47,116 bases of DNA from Chloroflexota bacterium. GTDB lineage: Bacteria > Chloroflexota > Dormibacteria > Dormibacterales > Dormibacteraceae. The stretch covers positions 1 to 47,116 of the forward strand of contig VBIA01000169.1 in the NCBI GenBank assembly GCA_005879985.1, read 5' to 3'. Each line of letters opens with the position of its first letter. Position 1 is the first letter of the stretch. The notes under the pieces were generated by a model. That model was not told the DNA's origin, ran no database searches, and was given only the letters and a program-made list of their open reading frames with translations. The position numbers and the translations under genes are program-made. Below are positions 31,423 through 40,483 of the stretch, piece after piece.

Positions 31423-33687
31423 ATGCCGCCCACACTTCCGCCCTTCGACGCAGCCGACTTCCAAGGGGAAATAACGCTGGATCGCGTAATTCCGTCATCC
31501 CCACCCCAGTACTCACCCCTGCCCGAGGACCTCAGACCGGAGCTCGCCGCCGCTCTCGAGTCGCGCGGGATCACCCGACTTTACTCCCACCAAGCCGAGG
31601 CTTATGCCGAAATACGGCGAGGCCGGCACCTGGCGGTCGTCACGCCCACTGCCAGCGGCAAGACCCTTTGCTACAACCTCCCGGTCCTGCAGCGGATGCT
31701 CGAGGACGCACAGCGCCGCGCCATCTACCTGTTCCCGACGAAGGCGCTCGCCCAGGACCAGCTGGCGGAGCTCGGCGCGCTCAAGCGCGGCCTGCCCATC
31801 GACCTGCGCGTGGACACGTACGACGGCGACACCGCGCCCGGCCGCCGCACCGCCATCCGAGAGGCAGGCCACATCGTGATGACAAATCCCGACATGCTGC
31901 ACACAGGCATCCTGCCGCACCACACGCGGTGGCGCCGGCTCTTCTCGAGCCTCGAGTTCGTCGTCATCGACGAGCTCCACACATATCGCGGTCTGTTCGG
32001 CAGTCAGGTCGCCAATGTCATACGACGCCTGAAGCGGGTTTGCGCCTTTTATGGCTCGCATCCGACGTTTATCTGCGCGTCCGCAACCATCGCCAACCCG
32101 CGCGAGCTCGCTCAGCGACTCCTGGAGGAGGACGACATCGCGCTGATCGACCGCAGCGGCGCGCCGCGCGGCGAGCGCCGCCTGATCTTCTACAACCCGC
32201 CGCTGCTCAATCGCGAGCTGGGCGTGCGCCGCAGCTCGATGCTCGAGGCGCGGCGCATCGCTGCACCGTGGATCCGCGCCGGCATACAGACCATCGTCTT
32301 CTGCCGCAGCCGGCTGCAGGTCGAGGTGATGCTCAGCTACCTGCGCCAGGATCTGGCGCCGCGGCTCGACGCCAGTCAGCGAGTGCGCGGATATCGCGCG
32401 GGATATCTTCCGCTGCATCGACGCGAGATAGAAGCGGGCCTACGCGCCGGCGGCATTACCGGCGTCGTCAGCACCAACGCACTCGAGCTCGGCATCGACA
32501 TCGGCAGCCTGGACGCGTCGGTGCTGGTCGGCTATCCGGGAACCATCGCGTCGACCTGGCAGCAGATCGGACGCGCCGGACGCCGCTCCGGGTCGATCGG
32601 AGTCTTCGTGGCGTCGAGCTCGCCGCTGGACCAGTTCATCGTCCGGCACCCCGAGTACTTCCTCAGCGCCGATCCCGAAGAGGGGCTCATCGACCCCGAC
32701 AACCTGCTGATTCTCGCGGGCCACCTGCAGGCGGGCCTGTTCGAGCTGCCGTTTGAGGACCGCGAGCCGCTTGGCCGCGCCGACGTGCAGGAGCTGCTGC
32801 GCGTCTTCGAGGAGGACGGCTCGGCGACGCGCTCGGCGGGCCGGTGGTTCTGGAGCCGGCAGGCATTTCCGGCCGAAGAGGTGCACCTGCGGCGCATCGC
32901 GGCCGACAACGTCGTGATCGTCGACACGTCGCAGCCGCGGCCGCAGGTCATCGGTGAGATGGACCAGTTCTCGACGCCGGTCTTCCTGCACGAAGAGGCC
33001 GTCTACCTGCACGAGGGCGCGCAGTACCACGTCGACCGTCTCGACTGGGACGAGAAAAAGGCGTACGTGCGCCCCGTGGAGGTCGACTACTACACGGACG
33101 CCCTCGCGTCGGTGACGGTGCGCGTGCTCGACACCTTCGCCGGTCCTGATGAATCGCCGCTGGCGCGTCACCACGGCGAGGTGAAGATCACTTCGCTCGC
33201 GAGCATGTTCAAAAAGATCCGCTTTCACACGCACGAGAACATCGGCTCGGGTCCCATCCACCTGCCGGAGCAGACGCTGCACACCACCGCGTGGTGGCTG
33301 ACGCTCGCTGAGCAGCAGTGGGTGGCTCTCGGTCGCGAGACGCTCGAGGCCGGGCTGCAAGGGATGGCGCACGCGCTGCGCCACGTCGCGAGCCTGCGCC
33401 TGATGTGCGACCCACGCGACCTCGGCGCGGTGGCGGAGGTCCGCTCTGTGACGACGAGGCTGCCGACCGTGACCGTGTACGAGATCTATCCAGGCGGTGT
33501 CGGGTATGCACCCCGCATGTACGACCTGCACCACGAGCTGCTCGACGGCGCCGCCACGCTCGTGCGTGACTGCCAGTGCCTCGCGGGCTGCCCTTCCTGC
33601 ATCGGTCCCCTGCACATGGTCGAAGGAGCGAAGGACGCATGTCTGCGGTTGCTGCAGGCGCACTCCGAGAGCGTCTTGCTCGTTTAG
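31423..33687 (+). CDS. mrfA: DEAD/DEAH-box DNA helicase with DUF1998, MrfA (YprA) family
   Basis: Superfamily 2 helicase of 754 aa. Walker A is PTASGKTLCY near residue 76, motif II is FVVIDELHTYRG (DELH) near 183, motif III is ICASATIANP, and motifs V-VI are STNALELGIDIG and QQIGRAGRRSG. The C-terminal DUF1998 region ends with a zinc-type Cys cluster at C717, C719, C723 and C726. In Bacillus subtilis MrfA works with the exonuclease MrfB to repair mitomycin C damage. The mrfB homologue follows directly and overlaps. I use the ATG at 31423; a TTG at 31381 would add 14 residues of no family character. The 5' region is shared with the divergent ECF sigma gene. Confidence 0.92.
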   Translation: MPPTLPPFDAADFQGEITLDRVIPSSPPQYSPLPEDLRPELAAALESRGITRLYSHQAEAYAEIRRGRHLAVVTPTASGKTLCYNLPVLQRMLEDAQRRAIYLFPTKALAQDQLAELGALKRGLPIDLRVDTYDGDTAPGRRTAIREAGHIVMTNPDMLHTGILPHHTRWRRLFSSLEFVVIDELHTYRGLFGSQVANVIRRLKRVCAFYGSHPTFICASATIANPRELAQRLLEEDDIALIDRSGAPRGERRLIFYNPPLLNRELGVRRSSMLEARRIAAPWIRAGIQTIVFCRSRLQVEVMLSYLRQDLAPRLDASQRVRGYRAGYLPLHRREIEAGLRAGGITGVVSTNALELGIDIGSLDASVLVGYPGTIASTWQQIGRAGRRSGSIGVFVASSSPLDQFIVRHPEYFLSADPEEGLIDPDNLLILAGHLQAGLFELPFEDREPLGRADVQELLRVFEEDGSATRSAGRWFWSRQAFPAEEVHLRRIAADNVVIVDTSQPRPQVIGEMDQFSTPVFLHEEAVYLHEGAQYHVDRLDWDEKKAYVRPVEVDYYTDALASVTVRVLDTFAGPDESPLARHHGEVKITSLASMFKKIRFHTHENIGSGPIHLPEQTLHTTAWWLTLAEQQWVALGRETLEAGLQGMAHALRHVASLRLMCDPRDLGAVAEVRSVTTRLPTVTVYEIYPGGVGYAPRMYDLHHELLDGAATLVRDCQCLAGCPSCIGPLHMVEGAKDACLRLLQAHSESVLLV

Positions 33688-34880
33688 GCGGCCTCCCACA
33701 GGCGCGTGCGAGGCCGCCACTCGAGGTCCCACGTGGTTTCGAGCGGATCGAGACGCCGTACGGCCCGGCCTTCATGCGCGAAGACGTGCTGGGACTGCCG
33801 CGTCTCGATCCCAACCCCGGCTCGATCGCCTACATCGACACCGAGACCACAGGCCTTTCCGGCGGCTCGGGCACCTATGTGTTCGCGGCGGCGGTCGCAA
33901 GACCGATCGATTGCGGGCTCCGTCTCGCGCAGCTGTTTCTGCCCCAGCCGGGAATGGAGGCCGCATTTCTCAATGCGCTGAGTGAGGAGCTCGCGCCGGC
34001 GTCGGGCGTGGGCAGCTTCAACGGCGCGTCGTTCGACCTGCCCATCCTCCGCACGCGATGGGTGATGGCCCGCATGCGCGGAGACCTGCAGCATCCACCG
34101 CACGTCGACCTGTTGACGCTCGTGCGCTCGCTGTATCGACACCGAATGGAGAGGTGCACGCTTCGCACGGTCGAGGAGCGGCTTCTCGGCTACGAGCGCG
34201 AGGACCCCATCGCCGGAGCGCTCGCGCCGGACGCGTACTTCCAGTACGTGCACCACGGGCCAAGCCGGCTGCTGGAGCTCGTGCTCGAGCACAACCGCCT
34301 CGATGTCATCAGCCTCGTGCACCTGCACTCGCTTCTGCTGCGGCGATTGCGCGGCGCCGATGCGGACATGGACGCGTCCGACTGGCTCGCGCTCGGCCGG
34401 CATCGTCTCCGGCGTGGAGCGCGCGCCGACGGATGGCGTGCGCTGCGCAATGCGGCAGGCTTCGAGAAGGGCGAAGATGCAGCGACCGCGTCCCTGTGGA
34501 TCGCGCGCAGGCTCGTTCGTCGCGGCGCCATCACGTCGGCGGATCGATTGCTCGAGCGGATGGAGCAGCGTTTCGACAGCGACATCCGCGTGTCGGTCGC
34601 CCGCGCGCGTTTGCTGGAATGGCGGAGGCGAGAGCCGAGCCTGGCGCTGCACGTGGTCGAGGCCGCCCTCGACCGGATGCCCAACGCGGCCGACGAGCTG
34701 GAACCCCGTCGCGTGCGGCTCAGGCGAAAGGTCGAATCCCGCGCGCGGTCAGACGGGCGCCGCGATACGAACGGTGGCACCGGCCGCCGCAGGCAGGGCC
34801 GTCGGGGGAAGGCCTGGCTCCAGGGTTCCTTCGAGGACAGCACGGGCGAGGGCTTCGACCAGGGCCGGATCGAACTCTGA
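33639..34880 (+). CDS. mrfB: DEDD exonuclease, MrfB (YprB) family
   Basis: Ribonuclease H-like exonuclease of 413 aa. The first acidic pair is D67 and E69 in AYIDTETTGLSGGSGTY, then NGASFDLPILRTRW gives the second Asp and LEHNRLDVISLVHLHSL the last. The C-terminal 130 residues are TPR-like helices (DWLALGRHRLRRGARADGWRALRNAA, ASLWIARRLVRRGA). This matches B. subtilis YprB/MrfB, the nuclease partner of MrfA. The ATG at 33639 lies inside the mrfA end (overlap about 50 bp), so the two are coupled. The last 40 residues overlap the convergent GGDEF gene by 132 bp and are Arg/Gly-rich; they may not be functional. Confidence 0.88.
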   Translation: MSAVAAGALRERLARLGGLPQARARPPLEVPRGFERIETPYGPAFMREDVLGLPRLDPNPGSIAYIDTETTGLSGGSGTYVFAAAVARPIDCGLRLAQLFLPQPGMEAAFLNALSEELAPASGVGSFNGASFDLPILRTRWVMARMRGDLQHPPHVDLLTLVRSLYRHRMERCTLRTVEERLLGYEREDPIAGALAPDAYFQYVHHGPSRLLELVLEHNRLDVISLVHLHSLLLRRLRGADADMDASDWLALGRHRLRRGARADGWRALRNAAGFEKGEDAATASLWIARRLVRRGAITSADRLLERMEQRFDSDIRVSVARARLLEWRRREPSLALHVVEAALDRMPNAADELEPRRVRLRRKVESRARSDGRRDTNGGTGRRRQGRRGKAWLQGSFEDSTGEGFDQGRIEL

Positions 34881-36938
34881 CCCGCCGCCCGCCTTCACGA
34901 GCTCGAGGGCCCTGGTCGGCGTCGCGCGCTCGCAGCCGCGCCCGGCGGTCATGGCCTCGTAGCCCTCCGCCACGGCCAGGATCCGAGCCAGCTTCGGGAT
35001 TTCCTCGCCGGCCCTGCCGTCGGGCTTGCCCTGTCCATCCCAGCGCTCGTGATGACTGCGCACGGCCGCGGAGATGACTAGCGGGAAGTGCGAGCCCGCG
35101 ACGATCTTCTCGCCCTCTTCAGAGTGGCCAGGCACCTCGAGGTCCTGCGCGTCGCTCAGCACCATGTGCCCGACGTCGTGCAGATACGCGGCGGTGCGAA
35201 GGTCCTCGAGGTCGCTGCCGGGCAGCCCCGCCGCACGTGCGATGGCTTCGGCGATCGCGGCCACACGGCTCGAATGTCCCTGCGCCGCGGGGGCGCGATG
35301 GTCCACCGCGTGCGCGGCGGCCACCACCACCTGTGGACCGGCCTCGGCAAGCATCGTCATGAGGTTGCTGTCGGCGAGCTCGAGCTCGGTCACGAGCTGC
35401 GGGAATGTGCACGCGCGGTCCTTGCCCTCGCGCTTGGCCAGGTACAGTGCCTGGTCGGCAGCCGCTATCAGCTCGAGCGCGCCGAGCGCGTCCTCCGGAT
35501 ACGTCGCGACGCCGACGCTGAAGGTCAGGGCCTTTCCCGGCGCTGTGGCCACCGCGGCCGCGTGCACCGCGTCGACGATTCGGTAGGCGAGGCGCTGCGC
35601 GCCGACCCCGCTCGTGTCGACGGCGAGGATCGCGAGCTCGTCGCCGCCATAGCGCGCGACCACGTCCTGCGCGCGGGCCGCGTTGCGGGCGATCCGCGCG
35701 CCCATCTGCAGCACCAGGTCGCCGTGCTGGTGGCCGAGCTCGTCGTTGACCGCCTTGAAGTGGTCGAAGTCGATGAGCAGCAGTGACACCGACATCGTCG
35801 CCTTGTCCGGCCGCGCGAAGATGGCGTCCAGGCGATGGCGCAGCTCCCGCACGTTGTAGAGACCGGTCAATGCATCGGTGGTTGCCTCCTGCGTGCTGCG
35901 GTGGTAGCGCAGAGCGTTCGCCATCGCCACCGCCGAGCTGCCCGAAAGCGCGTCCACGGCGAACAGGTCCTGGTTGCTGAACTGTAGGCCCGGGCGTTTG
36001 AGGCTGAGCAGCGCGGTGATGCCTTCGTTCGAGGCCATCGGGAGGACCATCGATCTCTTGTCGTCGGAGAACGACGCCTCGCCGGAACGCGCGACCTTCG
36101 CGAGCTGCGAGTCGTCGAGACCGTCCGGCGACACGCCCTCGGACAAGGGCTGGCTCGTGGAGGTGGCGACAACGGCGAATCCGTCGGGAGACGCGAGCAC
36201 CATGCTGGCGCTCGCCGCGCCGGTCATCTGCAGCGCGTGCGCGACGACGACCGCGAACACGTCCTTGATGTTGGTGTCACCCGATATGTCGGAGCTCACC
36301 TCGCGCAGCTGGTCCGCTTGCGCCGCGCGCCGGACCGCCTGGCGTCGCTCACGCTCGAGCTCGCGGGTCATGTAGCCGGTCGCGAGCGCAACCACGAGAA
36401 AAAGGAAGACGACGCCGAAGGCGGTGAGACGGGCGTTGGGATCGCTCGAGAGCGTCGTCGGGGTGAACGTGCCTCCGACGAACAGGTAGATGAACGCTAT
36501 CGTCACGGCGGACGCAACGCTCGCTATGGCCCCGAACCGCACAGCGTTTGTGATGACCGAAAGAAACAGCGCCAGGAAGTAAGGGCTGTTGAATCCATCG
36601 GACAGGTAGACCAGCGCAACCGCGAACAGGATGTCGAGCACCATCGTCGTCAGGCTGAACTGCTTCCCCGGCTTGAAGCCGCGAAACAGGAGCACCGTGA
36701 CCACGCCGGCCATGACCGCCCAGGCGCCGAGCACGATGTCGACGGTGTCCTTGGCCTGGATGCTCGTGATCGGGGTCAGGTTGATGAGCGCGCCGAGAAC
36801 GGCCAGGAAGATCCACCTGAACATGACCGCGACGCGCTCGCCGATCGCCCGGCGCTCGGCGTCGAACTTCTCGTCCAGCGCCTTGGCCCGGAGCTCCTGC
36901 TGACGCTGGTCAGGGGTGACGACAGCTGGGCTGATCAT
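34749..36938 (-). CDS. Membrane GAF-GGDEF-HD-GYP-like c-di-GMP enzyme
   Basis: Protein of 729 aa. About six transmembrane helices fill residues 35-195 (FRWIFLAVLGALINL to VVFLFLVVALATGYM). A GAF-like domain follows (VFAVVVAHALQMTGAASASMVLA), then GGDEF at about 370-525 starting at ATTDALTGLYNVRELRHRL with the signature RYGGDELAIL, and an HD-GYP-like domain to the end (GHSSRVAAIAEAIARAAGL, AAYLHDVGHMVLS, RSHHERWDGQGKPDG, AVAEGYEAMTAG). GGDEL is an accepted cyclase variant. In the HD-GYP part the usual HDIGK and GYP read HDVGH and GKP, so phosphodiesterase activity is uncertain. Start ATG 36936-36938 is chosen; ATG 36986 would add 16 residues. It diverges from the TadE genes. Confidence 0.88.
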   Translation of the reverse strand: MISPAVVTPDQRQQELRAKALDEKFDAERRAIGERVAVMFRWIFLAVLGALINLTPITSIQAKDTVDIVLGAWAVMAGVVTVLLFRGFKPGKQFSLTTMVLDILFAVALVYLSDGFNSPYFLALFLSVITNAVRFGAIASVASAVTIAFIYLFVGGTFTPTTLSSDPNARLTAFGVVFLFLVVALATGYMTRELERERRQAVRRAAQADQLREVSSDISGDTNIKDVFAVVVAHALQMTGAASASMVLASPDGFAVVATSTSQPLSEGVSPDGLDDSQLAKVARSGEASFSDDKRSMVLPMASNEGITALLSLKRPGLQFSNQDLFAVDALSGSSAVAMANALRYHRSTQEATTDALTGLYNVRELRHRLDAIFARPDKATMSVSLLLIDFDHFKAVNDELGHQHGDLVLQMGARIARNAARAQDVVARYGGDELAILAVDTSGVGAQRLAYRIVDAVHAAAVATAPGKALTFSVGVATYPEDALGALELIAAADQALYLAKREGKDRACTFPQLVTELELADSNLMTMLAEAGPQVVVAAAHAVDHRAPAAQGHSSRVAAIAEAIARAAGLPGSDLEDLRTAAYLHDVGHMVLSDAQDLEVPGHSEEGEKIVAGSHFPLVISAAVRSHHERWDGQGKPDGRAGEEIPKLARILAVAEGYEAMTAGRGCERATPTRALELVKAGGGSEFDPALVEALARAVLEGTLEPGLPPTALPAAAGATVRIAAPV

Positions 36939-37053
36939 TGAAATCTTGGTAAGCCGCGGCCGAAATTGCTCCCCGGAGGCTACCATTCACACTCGCGATT
37001 CGAGCTTTCGTAGCGCACGAAATGACGCGGACCCTCGTTATCCGACTACACAG

Positions 37054-37683
37054 GTGAATCTCGCCTTGCTATTTGCCCATGGAGGCCGGCGCCGGAAGGC
37101 GGCCGGCGATCGAACGACTGTTCGCGGCCGTCAGGCCGGCCAGTCGCTCGTCGAGTTCGCCATCTCTTCGATCGTCCTGCTCCTCCTGGTGATGGGACTC
37201 CTGGACCTGTCGCGCGCGTTCTACTTCTCCGTGAACCTCCAGGGCGCGGCGCGAGAAGGAGCCAGGCACGGCGCGTGGTTCAACACCGCCGCCCGCACCA
37301 ACAACTTCCTCGACGACGCCGACGTCATGAGCGCAGTCAACGCCGGCCTCAACGGAGCTGGCATCACCGCCAACTTCATTCCCAGCGGTAACTGCCTGAC
37401 GCCAACCGACAGCAACGTGTTCAACAACAGGCCGTACTCTTCAGCGGCCTTTCCGATCTCCACCCAGCAGGTCAACGCGTACATCTGCTACACGGCGCCG
37501 GGCGCCGCATACCAGAGCGGCACGAGGCCCGCCGCGCCCACCGACAACACGTGGCGTCTCGGCGACATCAACGTGTCGCTGCTGATGAACTTCGGGTTGA
37601 TCACACCGTTGATCCAGGGCATCTTCGGCAACGGCATCAACATCGCCTACAACGAGCACTTCACGATCCAGGGGAAGCCATGA
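37054..37683 (+). CDS. TadE-like pseudopilin protein (first)
   Basis: Protein of about 209 aa with the TadE signature at the N-terminus: a basic stretch, then GQSLVEFAISSIVLLLLVMGLLDLSRAFYF, where Gly-Gln-Ser and the Glu five residues later mark the prepilin-like cleavage and assembly region. The rest is an Asn/Thr-rich outer domain with two Cys. GTG at 37054-37056 is the assumed start; a TTG at 37066 is possible, and the region upstream to 36916 shows no coding character. TadE proteins are minor pseudopilins of Tad/Flp systems. The stop overlaps the next start (ATGA), so the genes are coupled. Confidence 0.82.
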   Translation: MNLALLFAHGGRRRKAAGDRTTVRGRQAGQSLVEFAISSIVLLLLVMGLLDLSRAFYFSVNLQGAAREGARHGAWFNTAARTNNFLDDADVMSAVNAGLNGAGITANFIPSGNCLTPTDSNVFNNRPYSSAAFPISTQQVNAYICYTAPGAAYQSGTRPAAPTDNTWRLGDINVSLLMNFGLITPLIQGIFGNGINIAYNEHFTIQGKP

Positions 37684-38276
37684 AGAAAGGTTATTTCCGC
37701 AGCCAGCGCTCGCAGGGACTAACGGAGTTCGCCTTCGTCGCCCCAGTGATCCTGCTGTTGACCTTTGGCATCATCGACTTCGGCCGCGGGCTCTACTTCT
37801 ACATCACGCTGCAGCAGGCGGCCAACGAGGGCGCGCGCGTCGCGGTGCGTGCCTCGTACTTCATCGACCCCAACGGTTCGACCCACCAGTGGCCCACCGA
37901 CGCCGACGTCGCCACTGCCGTCCAGCAGCATGCCGTGACGGAGAACCTGGCCAACCCGTGCCCGAACGGGCCGATCCCCAACGGCGGCAACCCCGTCGGG
38001 TCGGCGTCGCTGCCGCCGTCCAACACGGGCTGGATCTTCATCACGGATCCGAGCACTGCCGGTAACGGCACACCCAACGGGCCGCGCGGCGGCCTCGGCA
38101 CCCTGCCGGCTCCCGGCCCGGGGTGTAATTCGATCACGCCTGCAGTCGGCAATGAGGCCATCAAGGTCACGCTCTGGTTCAACTTCCAGCCGCTGACACC
38201 CCTGATCCAACAGGCGGTGGGCAATCGAATCATCATCACCGCCTACGCGGTGTACCGAGCTGAGTACAGCAACTAG
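37680..38276 (+). CDS. TadE-like pseudopilin protein (second)
   Basis: Protein of 198 aa. The N-terminus reads MKKGYFRSQRSQGLTEFAFVAPVILLLTFGIIDFGRGLYF, the TadE pattern with the Glu at the start of the hydrophobic helix. A Pro/Asn/Gly-rich outer domain with two Cys follows, and the end (ITPLIQQAVGN-type) is close to that of the first TadE (LTPLIQQAV against ITPLIQGIF), so they are paralogues. The ATG at 37680 overlaps the previous stop. The TadG-like gene starts 14 bp after its stop. Confidence 0.88.
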   Translation: MKKGYFRSQRSQGLTEFAFVAPVILLLTFGIIDFGRGLYFYITLQQAANEGARVAVRASYFIDPNGSTHQWPTDADVATAVQQHAVTENLANPCPNGPIPNGGNPVGSASLPPSNTGWIFITDPSTAGNGTPNGPRGGLGTLPAPGPGCNSITPAVGNEAIKVTLWFNFQPLTPLIQQAVGNRIIITAYAVYRAEYSN

Positions 38277-38290
38277 CAAGATGCAAGCCC

Positions 38291-40483
38291 ATGGTGCGTC
38301 CTTCAACTAACGACATGCGAATGTTCATGCGCAAAAACGACCAGCAGGGCCGGGGCGCCTCCCAGGGCGGGCAGGCGATCGTGCTCATCGCGCTGCTGAT
38401 CCTTGTCCTGTTCGGCATGCTCGGCCTGGCCATCGACTCCGGCCGCGCCTACGTCGACCGCCGCGACCAGCAGGCCGCGGTCGACGCCGCCGCGCTGGCC
38501 GCAGGCGACTGGTACGAGAACTACGCCAACCTCTACGGCTCCACGCTCCCGAACGCAAAGGCCGTCTACCAGGCCAACCTGCACATGTACGCCGGGCCCA
38601 CCTCTGACGTCGACACCACGACTTTTGTGGGCACCACCAACAGCCTTCAGCAGGACACGGATATCGTCACCTACGGCGGCAACTACAAGCTGACCATCGT
38701 CGCCACCAACACGCAGTTCAACGGCTACCAGTTCACGTTCACCAGCGAGCACTCGCTGCCCCTCGCCTTCATGCAGCTGTTCGGCGGCAGTCCCACTGTG
38801 ACCATCAACGCCACCGCCACTGCCGTCGTCGGCAACCAGCGACAGACGCCGGCGCTGCTGACACTCAGCACCCAAAGCTGCTCGATGTCCCTCAAAGGCG
38901 GCACCACACTGACCATCCTGGGCGACGTCTATTCGAACGGCACCGCCTGCGTCGACGCCGACCTGCACGACGCCGGAAACTGCTACGGCGCCGCCGGCTC
39001 CACCTGCAGCGACGCGCAGTACTACTGCTACAACGCCTCGCCTGGGTTCGTCCCGTACCCGGCGCCGTGCAACCCGGGTGACATCCAGGGGACCTACGTG
39101 GTCCCGGCGCCGACGTTGCCGGACCCTGGCTACCTGGCGCCATCGGTCGGCTACTACACGTCGCTGCAGTTCTACAGTCAGAACAACCGCACCACGTGGA
39201 CCGAGATGTATCCGGGCCAGTACGCGTCCTTCCACCTGAGCGGCGGCTCCGCCAGCTGCGCCTTCCTGGACCCTGGGGTCTACACGTGGCTGAACGGCTA
39301 CACATCCGACGCAAGCGGCAGCCTGCTCTCGAACGAGCTGAAGCCGCCCGACGAGCAGCTGTACAGCGCGCCGGGCACTACCAACACCGCGGGAATCCAG
39401 TTCTGGAACCAGAACGGCACGAGCTGCGCAGGTCACTTCACCCTGTCCGTGACCAACGGCCTCCCTGGCGCCCTGGGCCTCAAGCACAAGAGCGGCGCGG
39501 GCAACTGGGGTATCGAGCTGACCTCGGTGCGCTGGGACCGGTTCGTCGACCCGACCATCGGTCCGAACCCGTGCTTCTTTTCGCCAGGCTGCCGCCGCGA
39601 GAGCGCGCCGTCGGAGTGCCAGACGGCCGGCACCAACGACATCAGCAACGCGGCCATCGACGTGTCGATCACGCAGAACGCGCCCGGGGCCCAGTACTAC
39701 AACGTGTACGTCAACCCCAACGGGTGTGACGGCATCCAGGACAACTTCGCTTTCGTGAACAGGTTCCTGGCACCAGGCTTTACCGACTTCGGCGGTCCGC
39801 CCGCCTTCCCGGTGGGCGGCTTCCCCAACGGCGGCGCGGGCACTGTGATGGCCAACGGCACAGGCGGCTACCCGTGCGGCGCGGCCGGACACACGATCTG
39901 CGCGATCACATACAACTCGCTGTCACCGACCTTCCAGTGCTTCGCGCAGACGCGAGCGCAGAACTGCCAGACTCCCGACAACGAGGCCGCGCCGCAATGC
40001 TTCAGCAGCTGCCCGCCTCCGGCCGGCCTGCTGGCGCAGGACAGCGCGCCGATGTCGCTCGAGTACCCGCCTTATACGGGTGGTGACGTCGCTGACGAGA
40101 ACTACTGCCAGGTCTCGCCCAACCCCGGCGACCCCAATGCTCCTTGCTCGACGGCCAAGGTCACTCCGGGTGGGGTCCAGTTCTACTTCCCACCCGGCTC
40201 GTGCTTCAGCCAGAACGCGCAGGGTGCCACCTTCGTCTATGCCGGCGAGCAGTTCAACTGGATCGTCATTTACGCTCCGGCCAGCAACACCTGCAACGAG
40301 ACGCTGAACGGGGGATCCGCGACCCAGTACATCGGCACCATCTACACCCCGGGCGCCAACTGGAACATCAACGGTGGCAACCGGGCTCCGCTCGCCGGCC
40401 AGGTGATCTGCTACACGGCCAGCGTTTCCGGAAGCTCCGGTACCGGCATCGACTTCAACCCGAACTACGCGCCGGCCTCGTAG
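38291..40483 (+). CDS. Large Cys-rich TadG-like surface protein
   Basis: Protein of 730 aa. Residues about 25-75 (GGQAIVLIALLILVLFGMLGLAIDSGRAYVDRRDQQAAVDAAALAAG) are the TadE/TadG-like N-terminal helix. Residues about 140-190 continue a TadG-like region (LPLAFMQLFGGSPTVTINATATAVV). The remaining about 530 residues form a secreted domain rich in Asn, Gly, Thr and Pro with about 23 Cys, all after residue 195, suggesting many disulfides. I recognise no known domain there; it lacks a visible von Willebrand A motif, which many TadG proteins carry. It probably ends up at the cell surface. No Tad ATPase, secretin or prepilin peptidase lies in the window. ATG 38291 is used; internal ATGs at 38315 and 38324 are possible. 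Confidence 0.82.
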   Translation: MVRPSTNDMRMFMRKNDQQGRGASQGGQAIVLIALLILVLFGMLGLAIDSGRAYVDRRDQQAAVDAAALAAGDWYENYANLYGSTLPNAKAVYQANLHMYAGPTSDVDTTTFVGTTNSLQQDTDIVTYGGNYKLTIVATNTQFNGYQFTFTSEHSLPLAFMQLFGGSPTVTINATATAVVGNQRQTPALLTLSTQSCSMSLKGGTTLTILGDVYSNGTACVDADLHDAGNCYGAAGSTCSDAQYYCYNASPGFVPYPAPCNPGDIQGTYVVPAPTLPDPGYLAPSVGYYTSLQFYSQNNRTTWTEMYPGQYASFHLSGGSASCAFLDPGVYTWLNGYTSDASGSLLSNELKPPDEQLYSAPGTTNTAGIQFWNQNGTSCAGHFTLSVTNGLPGALGLKHKSGAGNWGIELTSVRWDRFVDPTIGPNPCFFSPGCRRESAPSECQTAGTNDISNAAIDVSITQNAPGAQYYNVYVNPNGCDGIQDNFAFVNRFLAPGFTDFGGPPAFPVGGFPNGGAGTVMANGTGGYPCGAAGHTICAITYNSLSPTFQCFAQTRAQNCQTPDNEAAPQCFSSCPPPAGLLAQDSAPMSLEYPPYTGGDVADENYCQVSPNPGDPNAPCSTAKVTPGGVQFYFPPGSCFSQNAQGATFVYAGEQFNWIVIYAPASNTCNETLNGGSATQYIGTIYTPGANWNINGGNRAPLAGQVICYTASVSGSSGTGIDFNPNYAPAS

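Noticed and set aside
36939-37053. c-di-GMP riboswitch before the TadE genes
   Set aside because: Context would fit, but no GEMM-type conserved sequence was found in this 115-bp gap.
38303-39892. Long minus-strand open frame across the TadG-like gene
   Set aside because: Arg/Val/Gly-rich composition and no motif; the plus frame has a TadG helix and operon context.
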